Shown: positions 35,878 through 44,013 of the stretch, in pieces
How the letters are laid out: each line of letters begins with the position of its first letter
How positions within the stretch are numbered: the stretch's first letter is position 1
Source: Pirellulaceae bacterium
Lineage (GTDB): Bacteria > Planctomycetota > Planctomycetia > Pirellulales > Pirellulaceae
Length of the DNA: 64,000 bases
Assembly: GCA_019636385.1 (NCBI GenBank)
Contig: JAHBXT010000007.1
Coordinates: forward strand, 62,001 to 126,000
Reading direction: 5' to 3'
Position numbers and translations under genes: made by a program
The notes under the pieces: model-generated
What the model was told of the DNA's origin: nothing
Database searches by the model: none
What the model saw: the letters and a program-made list of their open reading frames with translations, nothing else

Positions 35878-36758
35878 TGCCTACACTACATACCAAATCG
35901 ATTTTATTGTCAGCCGACATCGAGGATTGGGCGCAGTCGACGCTCGATCCGGAAATGCCAATCTATCCGCGAGCCGGTACCAATACCGAGCACTTGCTGG
36001 ATCTGGTAGCCCGAGCGGACTGCAAATTAACCTGCTTTGTGCTAGGCAAATTTGCTGAGAAGTTCCCAGAAACGGTACGGCGCATGGTCCGTGAAGGACA
36101 CGAAGTCGCCTCGCATGGATACGGCCATGTGAACATTTATGAACAAACTCCGGAGCAATTTCGCAACGATGTGCGGCGATCCAAAGCGCAACTGGAGGAT
36201 CTGACAGGTCAGGCGGTTGTGGGCTACCGTGGGCCGTGTTTTTCACTGGGACCAGCGGGCAACTGGCCCTTGGAGATTCTGGCTGAAGAGAGTTTCTTGT
36301 ACGACTCGAGTATCTTCCCGTCGCCCACCTATCGCAACGGCCGAGCAGACTGGCCGGCCCATCCGGTCAACGTGACACTGCCTTCAGGTCGGAAGCTGGT
36401 CGAGTTTCCGGCGGCAACATTGCAGCGGTTCGGGCGCGTGTTGCCGGTGGCCGGCGGTGGTTACCATCGACTGTTGCCCTGGCCACTCATCAACTGGTGT
36501 GTCCAACAGTCGCTGGCTGACAATGGCATCTTTACCTTGTATTGCCATCCATACGAATTTGATCCCGACGAATTTGCACATTTGCCACTTGAACTTTCCT
36601 GGAAAGTTCGACTTCACCAAGGACTGGGACGCCGCACATTTGAGTCCAAGTTTTGTAAGTTGATGTCAAAATATCCAACGACTACGGCGCGAGAGTTATT
36701 GGCAAGGGATTGGCCTGAGTTTCGCGCTGCGTCGGACACTGCGCAGCGTCAGACGTAG
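35877..36758 (+). CDS. polysaccharide deacetylase of the exosortase-associated (DUF3473) type
   Basis: The 293-residue protein has the family start SILLSADIEDWAQSTL (D-x-D type motif), CFVLGKFAEKFPETV, HEVASHGYGHVNIYEQTPEQF (the S-H-G-Y-x-H metal motif), VVGYRGPCFSLG, FLYDSSIFPSPTYRNG and the C-terminal FTLYCHPYEFDPDE of DUF3473. This subfamily is tied to XrtA/PEP-CTERM exopolysaccharide loci. It is cytoplasmic by sequence and probably deacetylates GlcNAc or a related residue. The start is GTG 35877, sharing one base with the upstream stop. Confidence 0.85.
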   Translation: MPTLHTKSILLSADIEDWAQSTLDPEMPIYPRAGTNTEHLLDLVARADCKLTCFVLGKFAEKFPETVRRMVREGHEVASHGYGHVNIYEQTPEQFRNDVRRSKAQLEDLTGQAVVGYRGPCFSLGPAGNWPLEILAEESFLYDSSIFPSPTYRNGRADWPAHPVNVTLPSGRKLVEFPAATLQRFGRVLPVAGGGYHRLLPWPLINWCVQQSLADNGIFTLYCHPYEFDPDEFAHLPLELSWKVRLHQGLGRRTFESKFCKLMSKYPTTTARELLARDWPEFRAASDTAQRQT

Positions 36759-36824
36759 TTGGAGATACTCTTCTCTGGTCTAATGACTCCCCGACCTATT
36801 CCCGTCTCTTGAAGAATTCCTGAC

Positions 36825-37469
36825 TTGTTAACCCCGACACAATCCGCAATCAAGCGATGCTTTGATCTGGCTATGTCCGCCATCGGATTAGCCCTGACTG
36901 GCTGGATTATTTTGCTCGCTTGGCTACTGGCCTCACGAGACTGCCGAGCCAACGGCTTCTTTACACAGTACCGAATTGGGGCTGGTGGCAAACGATTCAA
37001 GGTCATCAAAATTCGCACAATGCGAGTCACCGACCAGCATCAGTTGGAAGACGAATTAGAAGGCCGGTTGCCAGAAGGTGGCTGGACGACGGTGACAACC
37101 GCCAACGACCCGCGCATTACCAAATTGGGACGCTTTTGGCGCAAGACAAAGATCGACGAGTTGCCGCAATTGATCAATGTCTTGCTGGGACAGATGAGTT
37201 TTGTCGGTCCGCGCCCCGATGTGCCAGGTTTCGCAGATTTGCTGGACGGCGATGACCGAATTGTGTTGTCGGTCCGCCCTGGCATTACAGGTCCAGCAAC
37301 ACTCAAGTATCGACACGAAGAAGAAATCCTGGCCGGAGTGGACGACCCCGAAGCCTACAATCGGGACGTTATCTTCCCCGACAAAGTGCGACTCAATCGC
37401 GAATATGTTCAGCAGTGGTCGTTCTGGAAGGACATCGGTTACATATTGCAGACGATTTTCTCGCGGTAG
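36825..37469 (+). CDS. undecaprenyl-phosphate sugar-phosphate transferase (initiating, type 1)
   Basis: The 214-residue bacterial sugar transferase starts at TTG 36825, which puts KRCFDLAMSAIGLAL at the normal N-terminus. A membrane segment (residues 14-32) is followed by FKVIKIRTMRV, KTKIDELPQLINVLLGQMSF, VGPRPDVPGF and VRPGITGPATLKYRHEE, the catalytic D-E and P-R-P elements. It transfers a sugar-1-phosphate onto undecaprenyl phosphate. It lacks the large WcaJ-type N-terminal domain. It is one of two initiating enzymes in the locus. Confidence 0.85.
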   Translation: MLTPTQSAIKRCFDLAMSAIGLALTGWIILLAWLLASRDCRANGFFTQYRIGAGGKRFKVIKIRTMRVTDQHQLEDELEGRLPEGGWTTVTTANDPRITKLGRFWRKTKIDELPQLINVLLGQMSFVGPRPDVPGFADLLDGDDRIVLSVRPGITGPATLKYRHEEEILAGVDDPEAYNRDVIFPDKVRLNREYVQQWSFWKDIGYILQTIFSR

Positions 37470-37475
37470 TCTCCG

Positions 37476-38726
37476 ATGCGTATCCTGTATATCAGTAAAT
37501 ATGCGGTTAGTCCTGTTTTCGGCGACCCAACGCGACAGTTTTTCTACTGCAAGTATTTGTCGCGTCAACCTGCCACGCACGTGCATTTGGTCAGTTCGGC
37601 TTCCGCTACCTGTCATTTATTACAACCTTTTCGAGGGGCCTGTGTGCAGCAGCAGTACGAACGGCTGACGCACAGTGTCCTCAATGGTCCGCGCATTAGC
37701 CTGGGATTTAGTCTCAAGCGAATCTGGTCATGGTTATGGTTCGAATTTCAAATCTGGCGACAATTCAGCCGCATTCGACGCTGGCAACCGGATGTGATCA
37801 TCGTCAGCTCGCTTTCCATTTTGACTTTTGTCACAGGGTTGATCCTAAAGTATATTTTGCGCAGACCGCTGATCATTGAAGTCCGCGACGTGTATCCAGA
37901 AACGCTGATTTCACTGGCCGGTTACCGCAGTTACCACCCGCTAGTGATCGCCCTGGCATGTATCGAGAAGACCGGCTACCGCCGCGCGGACGCTATCGTT
38001 AGCAGTTTGCCTAATCTGGCCCCTCACGTCCGACATAAGCTGGGACATGACAAACCTGTTGCCTACCTGCCCATGGGTTTTGATCCTGAGTTCTATGCTC
38101 CAGCGCCGCCTTCGCCGAAAGGCCAAGAGACCATCCGACAGTTGCAGACATTGAAGGATAAGTTTGTCGTTGGATACATAGGAACGATAGGCCTGGCCAA
38201 CGCGCTTGAAGAACCGCTGCGAGCCTTCCGCGACTTGCAACGGTCTCATCCTAATATTCATCTGGTCATCGTAGGTGATGGTCCGCTGAGTCAAAAGTAT
38301 CAGGCCGAGTATAGCGGCCTAGGCAATATTCATTTTTTTGATCGACATCCCAAGAGCGACTTACCCTATTTGCTCGAGCACATGCAGGTAGTCATTAGCC
38401 CCTGGCTGGATCGCTCCATTTACCAATTTGGGATCAGCCCAAACAAGTGGATTGACTACTTGGCCGCAGCCAAACCGATCCTTGCCTGTCTGAGCGGATT
38501 CCGGTTTCTGTTGGACGAGCAACGTTGCGGATGGTTCATTCCACCACAGGATTGTGCGGCGTTTCAAGCTGGCGTCATCAGGGCCTATCAGACTCCGGCA
38601 AGTGAACTGACGGCGATGGGGCAACGCGGTCAAAAATACTTGAAGGAAAACTTGACATACGACGTTTTGGCAGCGCGGCTGCGTGAAATTATCGACCAGG
38701 TTGTGGCGGGACCATGCGGCAGTTGA
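37476..38726 (+). CDS. GT4-type glycosyltransferase
   Basis: The 416-residue enzyme starts MRILYISKYAVSPVFGDPTR and has PLIIEVRDVYPETLISLAGY, ADAIVSSLPNLAPHVRHKLG, VAYLPMGFDPEFYAP, FVVGYIGTIGLANALEE and SPNKWIDYLAAAKPILACLSG in GT-B order. It begins six bases after the sugar transferase, so it is a good candidate for the second sugar. Donor unknown. Confidence 0.85.
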   Translation: MRILYISKYAVSPVFGDPTRQFFYCKYLSRQPATHVHLVSSASATCHLLQPFRGACVQQQYERLTHSVLNGPRISLGFSLKRIWSWLWFEFQIWRQFSRIRRWQPDVIIVSSLSILTFVTGLILKYILRRPLIIEVRDVYPETLISLAGYRSYHPLVIALACIEKTGYRRADAIVSSLPNLAPHVRHKLGHDKPVAYLPMGFDPEFYAPAPPSPKGQETIRQLQTLKDKFVVGYIGTIGLANALEEPLRAFRDLQRSHPNIHLVIVGDGPLSQKYQAEYSGLGNIHFFDRHPKSDLPYLLEHMQVVISPWLDRSIYQFGISPNKWIDYLAAAKPILACLSGFRFLLDEQRCGWFIPPQDCAAFQAGVIRAYQTPASELTAMGQRGQKYLKENLTYDVLAARLREIIDQVVAGPCGS

Positions 38727-38743
38727 CAATCTACCGTAGCGAT

Positions 38744-38788
38744 CGTCGCCAGAGGCTGGTCTTGCCTGGGATTTACCGTCTGGCGACG
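38744..38788. repeat. intergenic inverted pair of the dispersed repeat
   Basis: CGTCGCCAGA (38744-38753) and TCTGGCGACG (38779-38788) are perfect inverted copies of the dispersed repeat core, able to form a ten-pair hairpin with a 25-base loop. They lie in the 81-base gap between the glycosyltransferase and the PglC-like gene. Confidence 0.6.
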
Positions 38789-38807
38789 GCCGCTTCAGTT
38801 CGGCCGC

Positions 38808-39443
38808 TTGCCTGACAGGACACTTGGAAAACTCCCATTGCTAAAACGAGCCATTGATATTGCGGTTGCCGCAGGGGCCATCCTGCTGTTTTCGCCGCTG
38901 CTGGCGATCATCGCACTGGCGATTGTTCGCAGCTTGGGCAAGCCGGTGCTCTTTTCGCAGCAACGACCCGGAATCAAGGGACAACCCTTTTGGATGTTCA
39001 AGTTTCGCACCATGACCGATGCACGCGACGCCGAAGGTCACCTCTTGCCCGACGATCAACGTTTGAATCGCCTGGGTAAGTTTCTGCGTTCCAGCAGCCT
39101 GGATGAACTGCCTGAACTGTGGAACGTACTCAAAGGCGACATGAGTCTGGTTGGACCGCGACCGTTATTGATGCAGTATCTGCCCCTGTATACACCTCGG
39201 CAGGCTCGGCGCCACGATGTGCGCCCTGGCATTACCGGTTGGGCGCAGATTAACGGTCGTAACGCGCTAACTTGGGAACAAAAGTTTGAATACGACGTAT
39301 GGTACGTTGAGAATCAGTCGCTGTGGCTAGACTTGAGAATCTTGGCCTGCACCATTTTCAAGGTCTTAGGTCGACAAGGAATTTCTGCCCCCGGACACGT
39401 CACGGCAGACTTTTTTCGAGGTAGCCCCGATGAAAACGGCTGA
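38808..39443 (+). CDS. pglC: PglC-like initiating sugar-phosphate transferase
   Basis: At 211 residues this matches PglC of the bacillosamine pathway along its length: LLKRAIDIAVAAGAILLFSP, LFSQQRPGIKGQPFWMFKFRT, SSLDELPELWNVLKGDMSLV, GPRPLLMQYLPLYTPRQARRH, VRPGITGWAQINGRNALTW and GHVTADFF at the end. It transfers an amino-deoxysugar phosphate to undecaprenyl phosphate at the inner membrane. The start is TTG 38808; TTG 38837 is a possible alternative. It heads the PglC-ACP-ligase-SDR-PglD-PglE run. Confidence 0.82.
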   Translation: MPDRTLGKLPLLKRAIDIAVAAGAILLFSPLLAIIALAIVRSLGKPVLFSQQRPGIKGQPFWMFKFRTMTDARDAEGHLLPDDQRLNRLGKFLRSSSLDELPELWNVLKGDMSLVGPRPLLMQYLPLYTPRQARRHDVRPGITGWAQINGRNALTWEQKFEYDVWYVENQSLWLDLRILACTIFKVLGRQGISAPGHVTADFFRGSPDENG

Positions 39444-39503
39444 TGACTCACCACCAAGGCTGTCACCAAATCATCTCCAACGTAAAATGACGACTCGGAG
39501 CCC

Positions 39504-39758
39504 TTGGAATTGAATCACGATACTGATCAAAAACTGACTGCGGTCACCAAGCACCTCAACGAGGTGCTTCGAGTCTCGCAGCGCCCGCCGGTGAGCCGGT
39601 TGACGCCAACGCTGCGTTTACGTCAAGACCTGGGCCTGGATTCTCTTGAGCTGGCCGAGTTCACCGTGCGGTTGGAAGCCGAGTTTGGCGTCGACATCTT
39701 CCGCGATGGCCTAGTCAATACGGTAGGTGAAGTGCTAGATCGACTTGGCGCGGACTGA
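39504..39758 (+). CDS. acyl carrier protein
   Basis: An 84-residue acidic protein with GLDSLELAEFTVRLE. Ser47 is the phosphopantetheine attachment site in the D-S-L motif, and the flanking helices fit an ACP. The start is TTG 39504 (TTG 39510 is also possible). It is distinct from a housekeeping AcpP by its context: it precedes an AMP-ligase, and so is probably loaded with a specific acyl group for glycan decoration. Confidence 0.85.
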   Translation: MELNHDTDQKLTAVTKHLNEVLRVSQRPPVSRLTPTLRLRQDLGLDSLELAEFTVRLEAEFGVDIFRDGLVNTVGEVLDRLGAD

Positions 39759-39808
39759 TCTAATCGCCTAGCACGCAACCCTTAGCACTCGCTGCATTTT
39801 GAAGTTCC

Positions 39809-41083
39809 ATGCTGTTCTTAATTAGTCCCACAGGGGATGTTCAATTTGGTTACGATCGACTGCTGGACGATTTGATTCGTGGAACAGCGTTGGTACCAAG
39901 TGGTGATGCGACCTCGGATCTATACGCCGAACTGGTTTATTGGTTGGGAAGCATTCTGCGATGTCGGCCAGAAGTGCGCTGGAATGGAACCGTATCGCGC
40001 GATTTGGCGGAGAATCATCGCGACGAGTTGCCGGAGAAAACTAGAAAAGCCTTAGAAAGCGCGAACTTCTCCAACCCTCAGTCGAACCTGGCCCCATGGC
40101 GAGAACCGTTTCTCCGGTCAACCAGCCGAATTCTGCTGGAGACATCGGGGTCCAGCGGCCATCCCAAACGTGTCTGGCACTCGATGCAGTCCCTAACACG
40201 CGGTGCCAAATTGTCCGCCAAACATCGTTCAGCAGTCTGGGGTTTGACCTATCCCACGGATCACTTAGCGGGTATTCAAGTATTGTTCCAAGCGATACTG
40301 AACAGGAATCCCCTTGTGAATTTGTATCGGGCCAGCGCCGCCGATGTGCATCGCGCGCTACAGCGCTGGAAAATTACGCACGTCAGTTGCACTCCCACAT
40401 TTCTGCGGATGTTGTTGTACGATACCTACGTGCACCCGCACTTGGAACGGTTAACGACTGGTGGCGAACGGTTGGATGCTCAACTGCTGGAACCGATTGC
40501 CCGAATGTTTCCGCACGCTCGGCTGACCAACATTTATGCGTCCACTGAAGTTGGATCGTTATTGGTCAGCCATAACGACGGTTTTGTGATCGGCGACCAA
40601 TTGTTGGATCGAGTTCGCATCGTGGACGGGCAATTGTACCTGCACGACAGTTTGAAAGTTGACAGCCACGATGAATACGATTTTGCAATTGAGCCCAGCG
40701 GTTCCACAAGCCAGATGGACGGATTTTGGGCGACTGGCGATCAGGTCGAGATCATCCACGACCAGCCGCTGACCATCCGCTTCTTGGCTCGTAGTCATGA
40801 AGGGTTCAACGTGGCCGGCTTTCGTGTTGACCCGGTACGGTTGGAGGCAATTGCTAGAACGCATCCTCAAGTGGCAGATGCTCGCTTCTATGGCATCCCC
40901 AATTCAGTCACGGAACATCTGGTTGCCTGTGATTTGGTGCCGGTCCAAGGCGGTCAACCGCCTGAGGTATCGCAGTGGCAAGATTGGTTTCGACCGCAAG
41001 TTGCGCGCCACGAAGTACCTCGCGTCGTGCGTTGGGTGCGTGCGCTCGACACCACGGACTCTGGCAAAGTAAAGCGCAGTTAG
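39809..41083 (+). CDS. AMP-dependent acyl ligase (acyl-ACP synthetase-like)
   Basis: The 424-residue adenylate-forming enzyme has the P-loop ILLETSGSSGHPKRVWHS near residue 110, HVSCTPTFLRMLL, NIYASTEVGSLLVSHN near 245, FWATGDQVEI and the C-terminal catalytic lysine in DTTDSGKVKRS. It is shorter than most family members at the N-terminus. It probably activates a small carboxylic acid and loads the adjacent ACP. It sits 50 bases after the ACP gene and one base before the SDR gene. Confidence 0.75.
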   Translation: MLFLISPTGDVQFGYDRLLDDLIRGTALVPSGDATSDLYAELVYWLGSILRCRPEVRWNGTVSRDLAENHRDELPEKTRKALESANFSNPQSNLAPWREPFLRSTSRILLETSGSSGHPKRVWHSMQSLTRGAKLSAKHRSAVWGLTYPTDHLAGIQVLFQAILNRNPLVNLYRASAADVHRALQRWKITHVSCTPTFLRMLLYDTYVHPHLERLTTGGERLDAQLLEPIARMFPHARLTNIYASTEVGSLLVSHNDGFVIGDQLLDRVRIVDGQLYLHDSLKVDSHDEYDFAIEPSGSTSQMDGFWATGDQVEIIHDQPLTIRFLARSHEGFNVAGFRVDPVRLEAIARTHPQVADARFYGIPNSVTEHLVACDLVPVQGGQPPEVSQWQDWFRPQVARHEVPRVVRWVRALDTTDSGKVKRS

Positions 41084-41084
41084 C

Positions 41085-41810
41085 ATGAAACACGTGCTCG
41101 TTACAGGCGGATCGCAGGGACTTGGTCTGGTGATTGTCGAGCGCCTACTGAGTCAGGGGTGGCGGGTTACATCGGTTCAGCGAACGACCAGCAGTCCATT
41201 ACAGTGCTTGTCGGACGAGTATCCGGATCGGTTGCGTGTATTCAATATCGATTTGACGGATACAGCAGCGATCGAACCACAATTTCGCGACGTTTGGTTT
41301 CCGGAAAACCAGCCCGTCGATGGTTTGGTGAACAATGCTGGCATGGCCTACGATGACTTGGTCAGCAATTTGAATGTAGATCAATTGGATGCGATGATGC
41401 GCTTGAACGTGTACGCTGCCATGGCGTTATCGCGGGCTGTCATTCGTCGGTTGCTGTTGGTTGGATCGGCAGGTTCTATCGTCAATGTGTCGTCTGTATG
41501 CGCTCACACCGGCTACAAAGGCTTGGCTATGTATGCCGCCACCAAGGGGGCGCTCGAGGCGTTTTCGCGGACTGCTGCACGTGAATGGGGTGGTCGGCGC
41601 ATTCGTTGCAACTGTGTGGTTCCAGGATTCATGGAAACCGCCATGTCGCAAGGACTGAGCAGCGATCAGCGCCAACAGATTTATCGACGCAATGCGCTGC
41701 ACTCTGCCACTGATCCGCAATCCGTCGCGGCTACCGTCGAATTCCTACTGTCTGATTCTGCCGCCTCAATCACTGGGCAGAATATCGTTGTTGATGCCGG
41801 AACAATCTAA
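41085..41810 (+). CDS. SDR family oxidoreductase (FabG-like)
   Basis: The 241-residue short-chain dehydrogenase has the cofactor motif VTGGSQGLGLVI, NNAGMAYDD, the catalytic serine in VNVSSVCAHTGYKG, the Y-x3-K in MYAATKGALEAFSRT, and RIRCNCVVPGFMETAM. It resembles 3-oxoacyl-ACP reductases and so could reduce a keto group on an ACP-bound acyl chain, or act on a nucleotide sugar. It follows the ligase by one base. Confidence 0.82.
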   Translation: MKHVLVTGGSQGLGLVIVERLLSQGWRVTSVQRTTSSPLQCLSDEYPDRLRVFNIDLTDTAAIEPQFRDVWFPENQPVDGLVNNAGMAYDDLVSNLNVDQLDAMMRLNVYAAMALSRAVIRRLLLVGSAGSIVNVSSVCAHTGYKGLAMYAATKGALEAFSRTAAREWGGRRIRCNCVVPGFMETAMSQGLSSDQRQQIYRRNALHSATDPQSVAATVEFLLSDSAASITGQNIVVDAGTI

Positions 41811-41889
41811 GGCCAGCGCTCCGAGGTGTAGCTACGCTCACGGACTCTGTAGCTACGCATGCCAGAGCGAGGTTGATCTCAGATCCAGC

Positions 41890-41908
41890 GTCTGGCGACG
41901 GCGGCTAC
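41890..41908 (+). repeat. dispersed intergenic repeat
   Basis: GTCTGGCGACGGCGGCTAC is a near copy of the core found at 27277 and 58927. Upstream, GTAGCTACG occurs twice (about 41828 and 41849), another fragment of the same family. It lies between the SDR and PglD-like genes. Confidence 0.55.
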
Positions 41909-41954
41909 TATTGAACCTTTCCCCATTCTCCGTTTTCACGTATTGATTAGTGTC

Positions 41955-42566
41955 ATGCGCAAGAACATCATAATTTTTGGCGATCGTACTGCGGCCGAGA
42001 TGTTGGCTGTGGCCCAGGAAGTTTGCCGTGACCAATTTCGGCAAGTAGAGACTTGTTTTGTGAACCCCGAAAATGTCCACTTCGATCCACAGTGCAAATT
42101 GTTGCAGGAACCGGCGTCGGAGGTCGACTACTTGATTGGCGTCCTGGACTTGAACCTCAAATTGCGCATCGAACAGGTCTGCCAATCTCGCGGCTATCGC
42201 CCCTGGACGCTGATACATCCCTCGGCCTATGTGGCTGCCTCGGCTAAGATCGGGCCAGGATGTTTTATCGCTCCACATGCTGCCATTGGAATTGAAGCCG
42301 ATATTGGGGAGCACACGATTGTTCATTTCCACGCCTCGATTGGGCACGGTGCCCGACTTGGCCGACATTGCGCCATCCTGCCGGGAGCTAGAATCAGCGG
42401 TCGTGTCCACTTGGAGGACGGCGTGCTGGTGGGCTCGAACGCCTTCATTTACCAGGGAACAACCGTGGGTGCGCAAGCTCAGATTGACGCGTTAACCTAT
42501 GTCAAAGACGATTTGGCGCCGCGACGTGTCGTCTCGGTTCGTCGGGGCGCGAATCATGATCAATAA
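41955..42566 (+). CDS. PglD/NeuD-like acyltransferase (left-handed beta-helix)
   Basis: About 203 residues from ATG 41955 (TTG 41943 lies upstream). The N-terminal part (IIIFGDRTAAEMLAVAQ) is the Rossmann-like half, and the C-terminal part is hexapeptide repeat: HPSAYVAASAKIGPGCFIAP, EHTIVHFHASIGHGARLGRH and ISGRVHLEDGVLVGSNAFIY. The family transfers acyl groups to 4-amino sugars (PglD) or sialic acid (NeuD). Beside an ACP and ligase, the donor may be acyl-ACP rather than acetyl-CoA; that is inference. Confidence 0.8.
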   Translation: MRKNIIIFGDRTAAEMLAVAQEVCRDQFRQVETCFVNPENVHFDPQCKLLQEPASEVDYLIGVLDLNLKLRIEQVCQSRGYRPWTLIHPSAYVAASAKIGPGCFIAPHAAIGIEADIGEHTIVHFHASIGHGARLGRHCAILPGARISGRVHLEDGVLVGSNAFIYQGTTVGAQAQIDALTYVKDDLAPRRVVSVRRGANHDQ

Positions 42567-42631
42567 CCAAGCGAGCGTCGGTGTCGGGCCACAGCCTATC
42601 AGATTTTCAACGAGTCAGTGAAACACAGATC

Positions 42632-43780
42632 GTGAATAAGATATTTTTGTCACCACCTTGCATGTTGGGCAATGAGCGTCAGTTGTTACTGGACGCCTTT
42701 GACTCCAACTGGATTGCTCCACTTGGGCCGCATGTCGATGCCTTTGAACGTGAGTTTGCACAGCGCGTGCACATGCCGCATGCAGCCGCTCTTTCCAGTG
42801 GCACGGCAGCACTGCACTTAGCGCTGCTGGCGTTAGGCGTTAGACCTGACGATGAAGTGATCACTTCGTCGTTTACGTTCGCGGCCACCGCCAACGCCAT
42901 TACGTACGTCGGAGCACGCCCAGTGTTTATTGACAGCGACCGGTCGAGTTGGAACATGGACCCCAATCTGTTGCGAGACGAGCTGGTTGATTGCCGTCAG
43001 CGCAATCGACTGCCGGCAGCCATCCTGGCCGTGGACATTCTGGGACAATGCTGCAACTACACGGCGATCGAAGAAATATGCCGAGAATTCGGGGTGCCGC
43101 TGATCGAAGATGCTGCTGAAGCCCTAGGAGCAACCTTGGCTGGCAGACCTGCAGGAAGCTTTGGATTGTTGTCCTGCTTTTCATTTAACGGAAACAAAAT
43201 TATCACGACCAGCGGTGGCGGTATGTTGGTCGGTCGCGACGCCGAAACCGTTCAACACATCCGATTCCTGGCTACTCAAGCCCGCGATCCCGCTGCGCAC
43301 TATGAGCACTCACACATCGGCTATAATTATCGCATGAGCAACCTCCTGGCCGCCGTCGGCCGAGGACAATTGGCTACCCTGGATCAACACGTGGCGCGAC
43401 GTCGGGCGAATTTTGAGCAGTACGTAAAACTACTGCAGGGCAGTCCTGGGATCGCCTTCATGCCGGAAATCCCTGGCGGACGTTCGACTCGTTGGCTAAC
43501 CGTGGTGTTGGTCGATCCGGACCTGTTTGGCCGTGATCGCGAGTCGATTCGGCTTGAGCTGGAAGCTCATCAAATCGAGTCGCGGCCGGCCTGGAAGCCC
43601 ATGCATTGCCAGCCTATCTTCCGCAACTGTCGTAGCCGCGGTGGCCAAGTTTCGGAAGAGATTTTCCGTCTGGGACTGTGCCTACCAAGCGGTAGCTCGT
43701 TACAAACCGAGGATATTACGCGAATTGTGCAGGTCATGACGAATAACCGCGTAGCATCTTCGCTGATTGGAAACAGCTAG
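42632..43780 (+). CDS. pglE: PglE-like UDP-4-keto-sugar aminotransferase (DegT/DnrJ/EryC1/StrS)
   Basis: About 382 residues from GTG 42632, chosen because KIFLSPPCMLGNE at this start matches PglE-type proteins; a GTG 51 bases upstream is less likely. ALSSGTAALHLALLALG and FTFAATANAITYVGA follow, and SCFSFNGNKIITTSGGG places the PLP lysine at residue 189. It converts a UDP-4-keto-6-deoxy sugar to the 4-amino sugar using glutamate. The matching 4,6-dehydratase (PglF) is not in the window. A 65-base gap separates it from the PglD-like gene. Confidence 0.85.
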   Translation: MNKIFLSPPCMLGNERQLLLDAFDSNWIAPLGPHVDAFEREFAQRVHMPHAAALSSGTAALHLALLALGVRPDDEVITSSFTFAATANAITYVGARPVFIDSDRSSWNMDPNLLRDELVDCRQRNRLPAAILAVDILGQCCNYTAIEEICREFGVPLIEDAAEALGATLAGRPAGSFGLLSCFSFNGNKIITTSGGGMLVGRDAETVQHIRFLATQARDPAAHYEHSHIGYNYRMSNLLAAVGRGQLATLDQHVARRRANFEQYVKLLQGSPGIAFMPEIPGGRSTRWLTVVLVDPDLFGRDRESIRLELEAHQIESRPAWKPMHCQPIFRNCRSRGGQVSEEIFRLGLCLPSGSSLQTEDITRIVQVMTNNRVASSLIGNS

Positions 43781-44013
43781 ATGGCTGAGGTAGGTTGCCA
43801 ATTGGACATTTTCGAGCACAATTGACGATTGAGGCGGTTTTCTGGACCTTCTGCGAACCTGAAGACAGTCGACTGTCCCTTGGACCACTGCCCGGAACAT
43901 TCTGTAGTATGTTGTCCGTATCTACCCCGCAAGAATCAAATTCCCATCGGACTAGTTCGTTCAGTAACTTTCATTGTTTTTCAGAACGTCGCGTCCGCCT
44001 TACTTAGCAGCCA

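Noticed and set aside
43781..44013. Short open frames in the gap before the exosortase
   Set aside because: Two overlapping frames of about 70 codons have no support from start signals, composition or homology.
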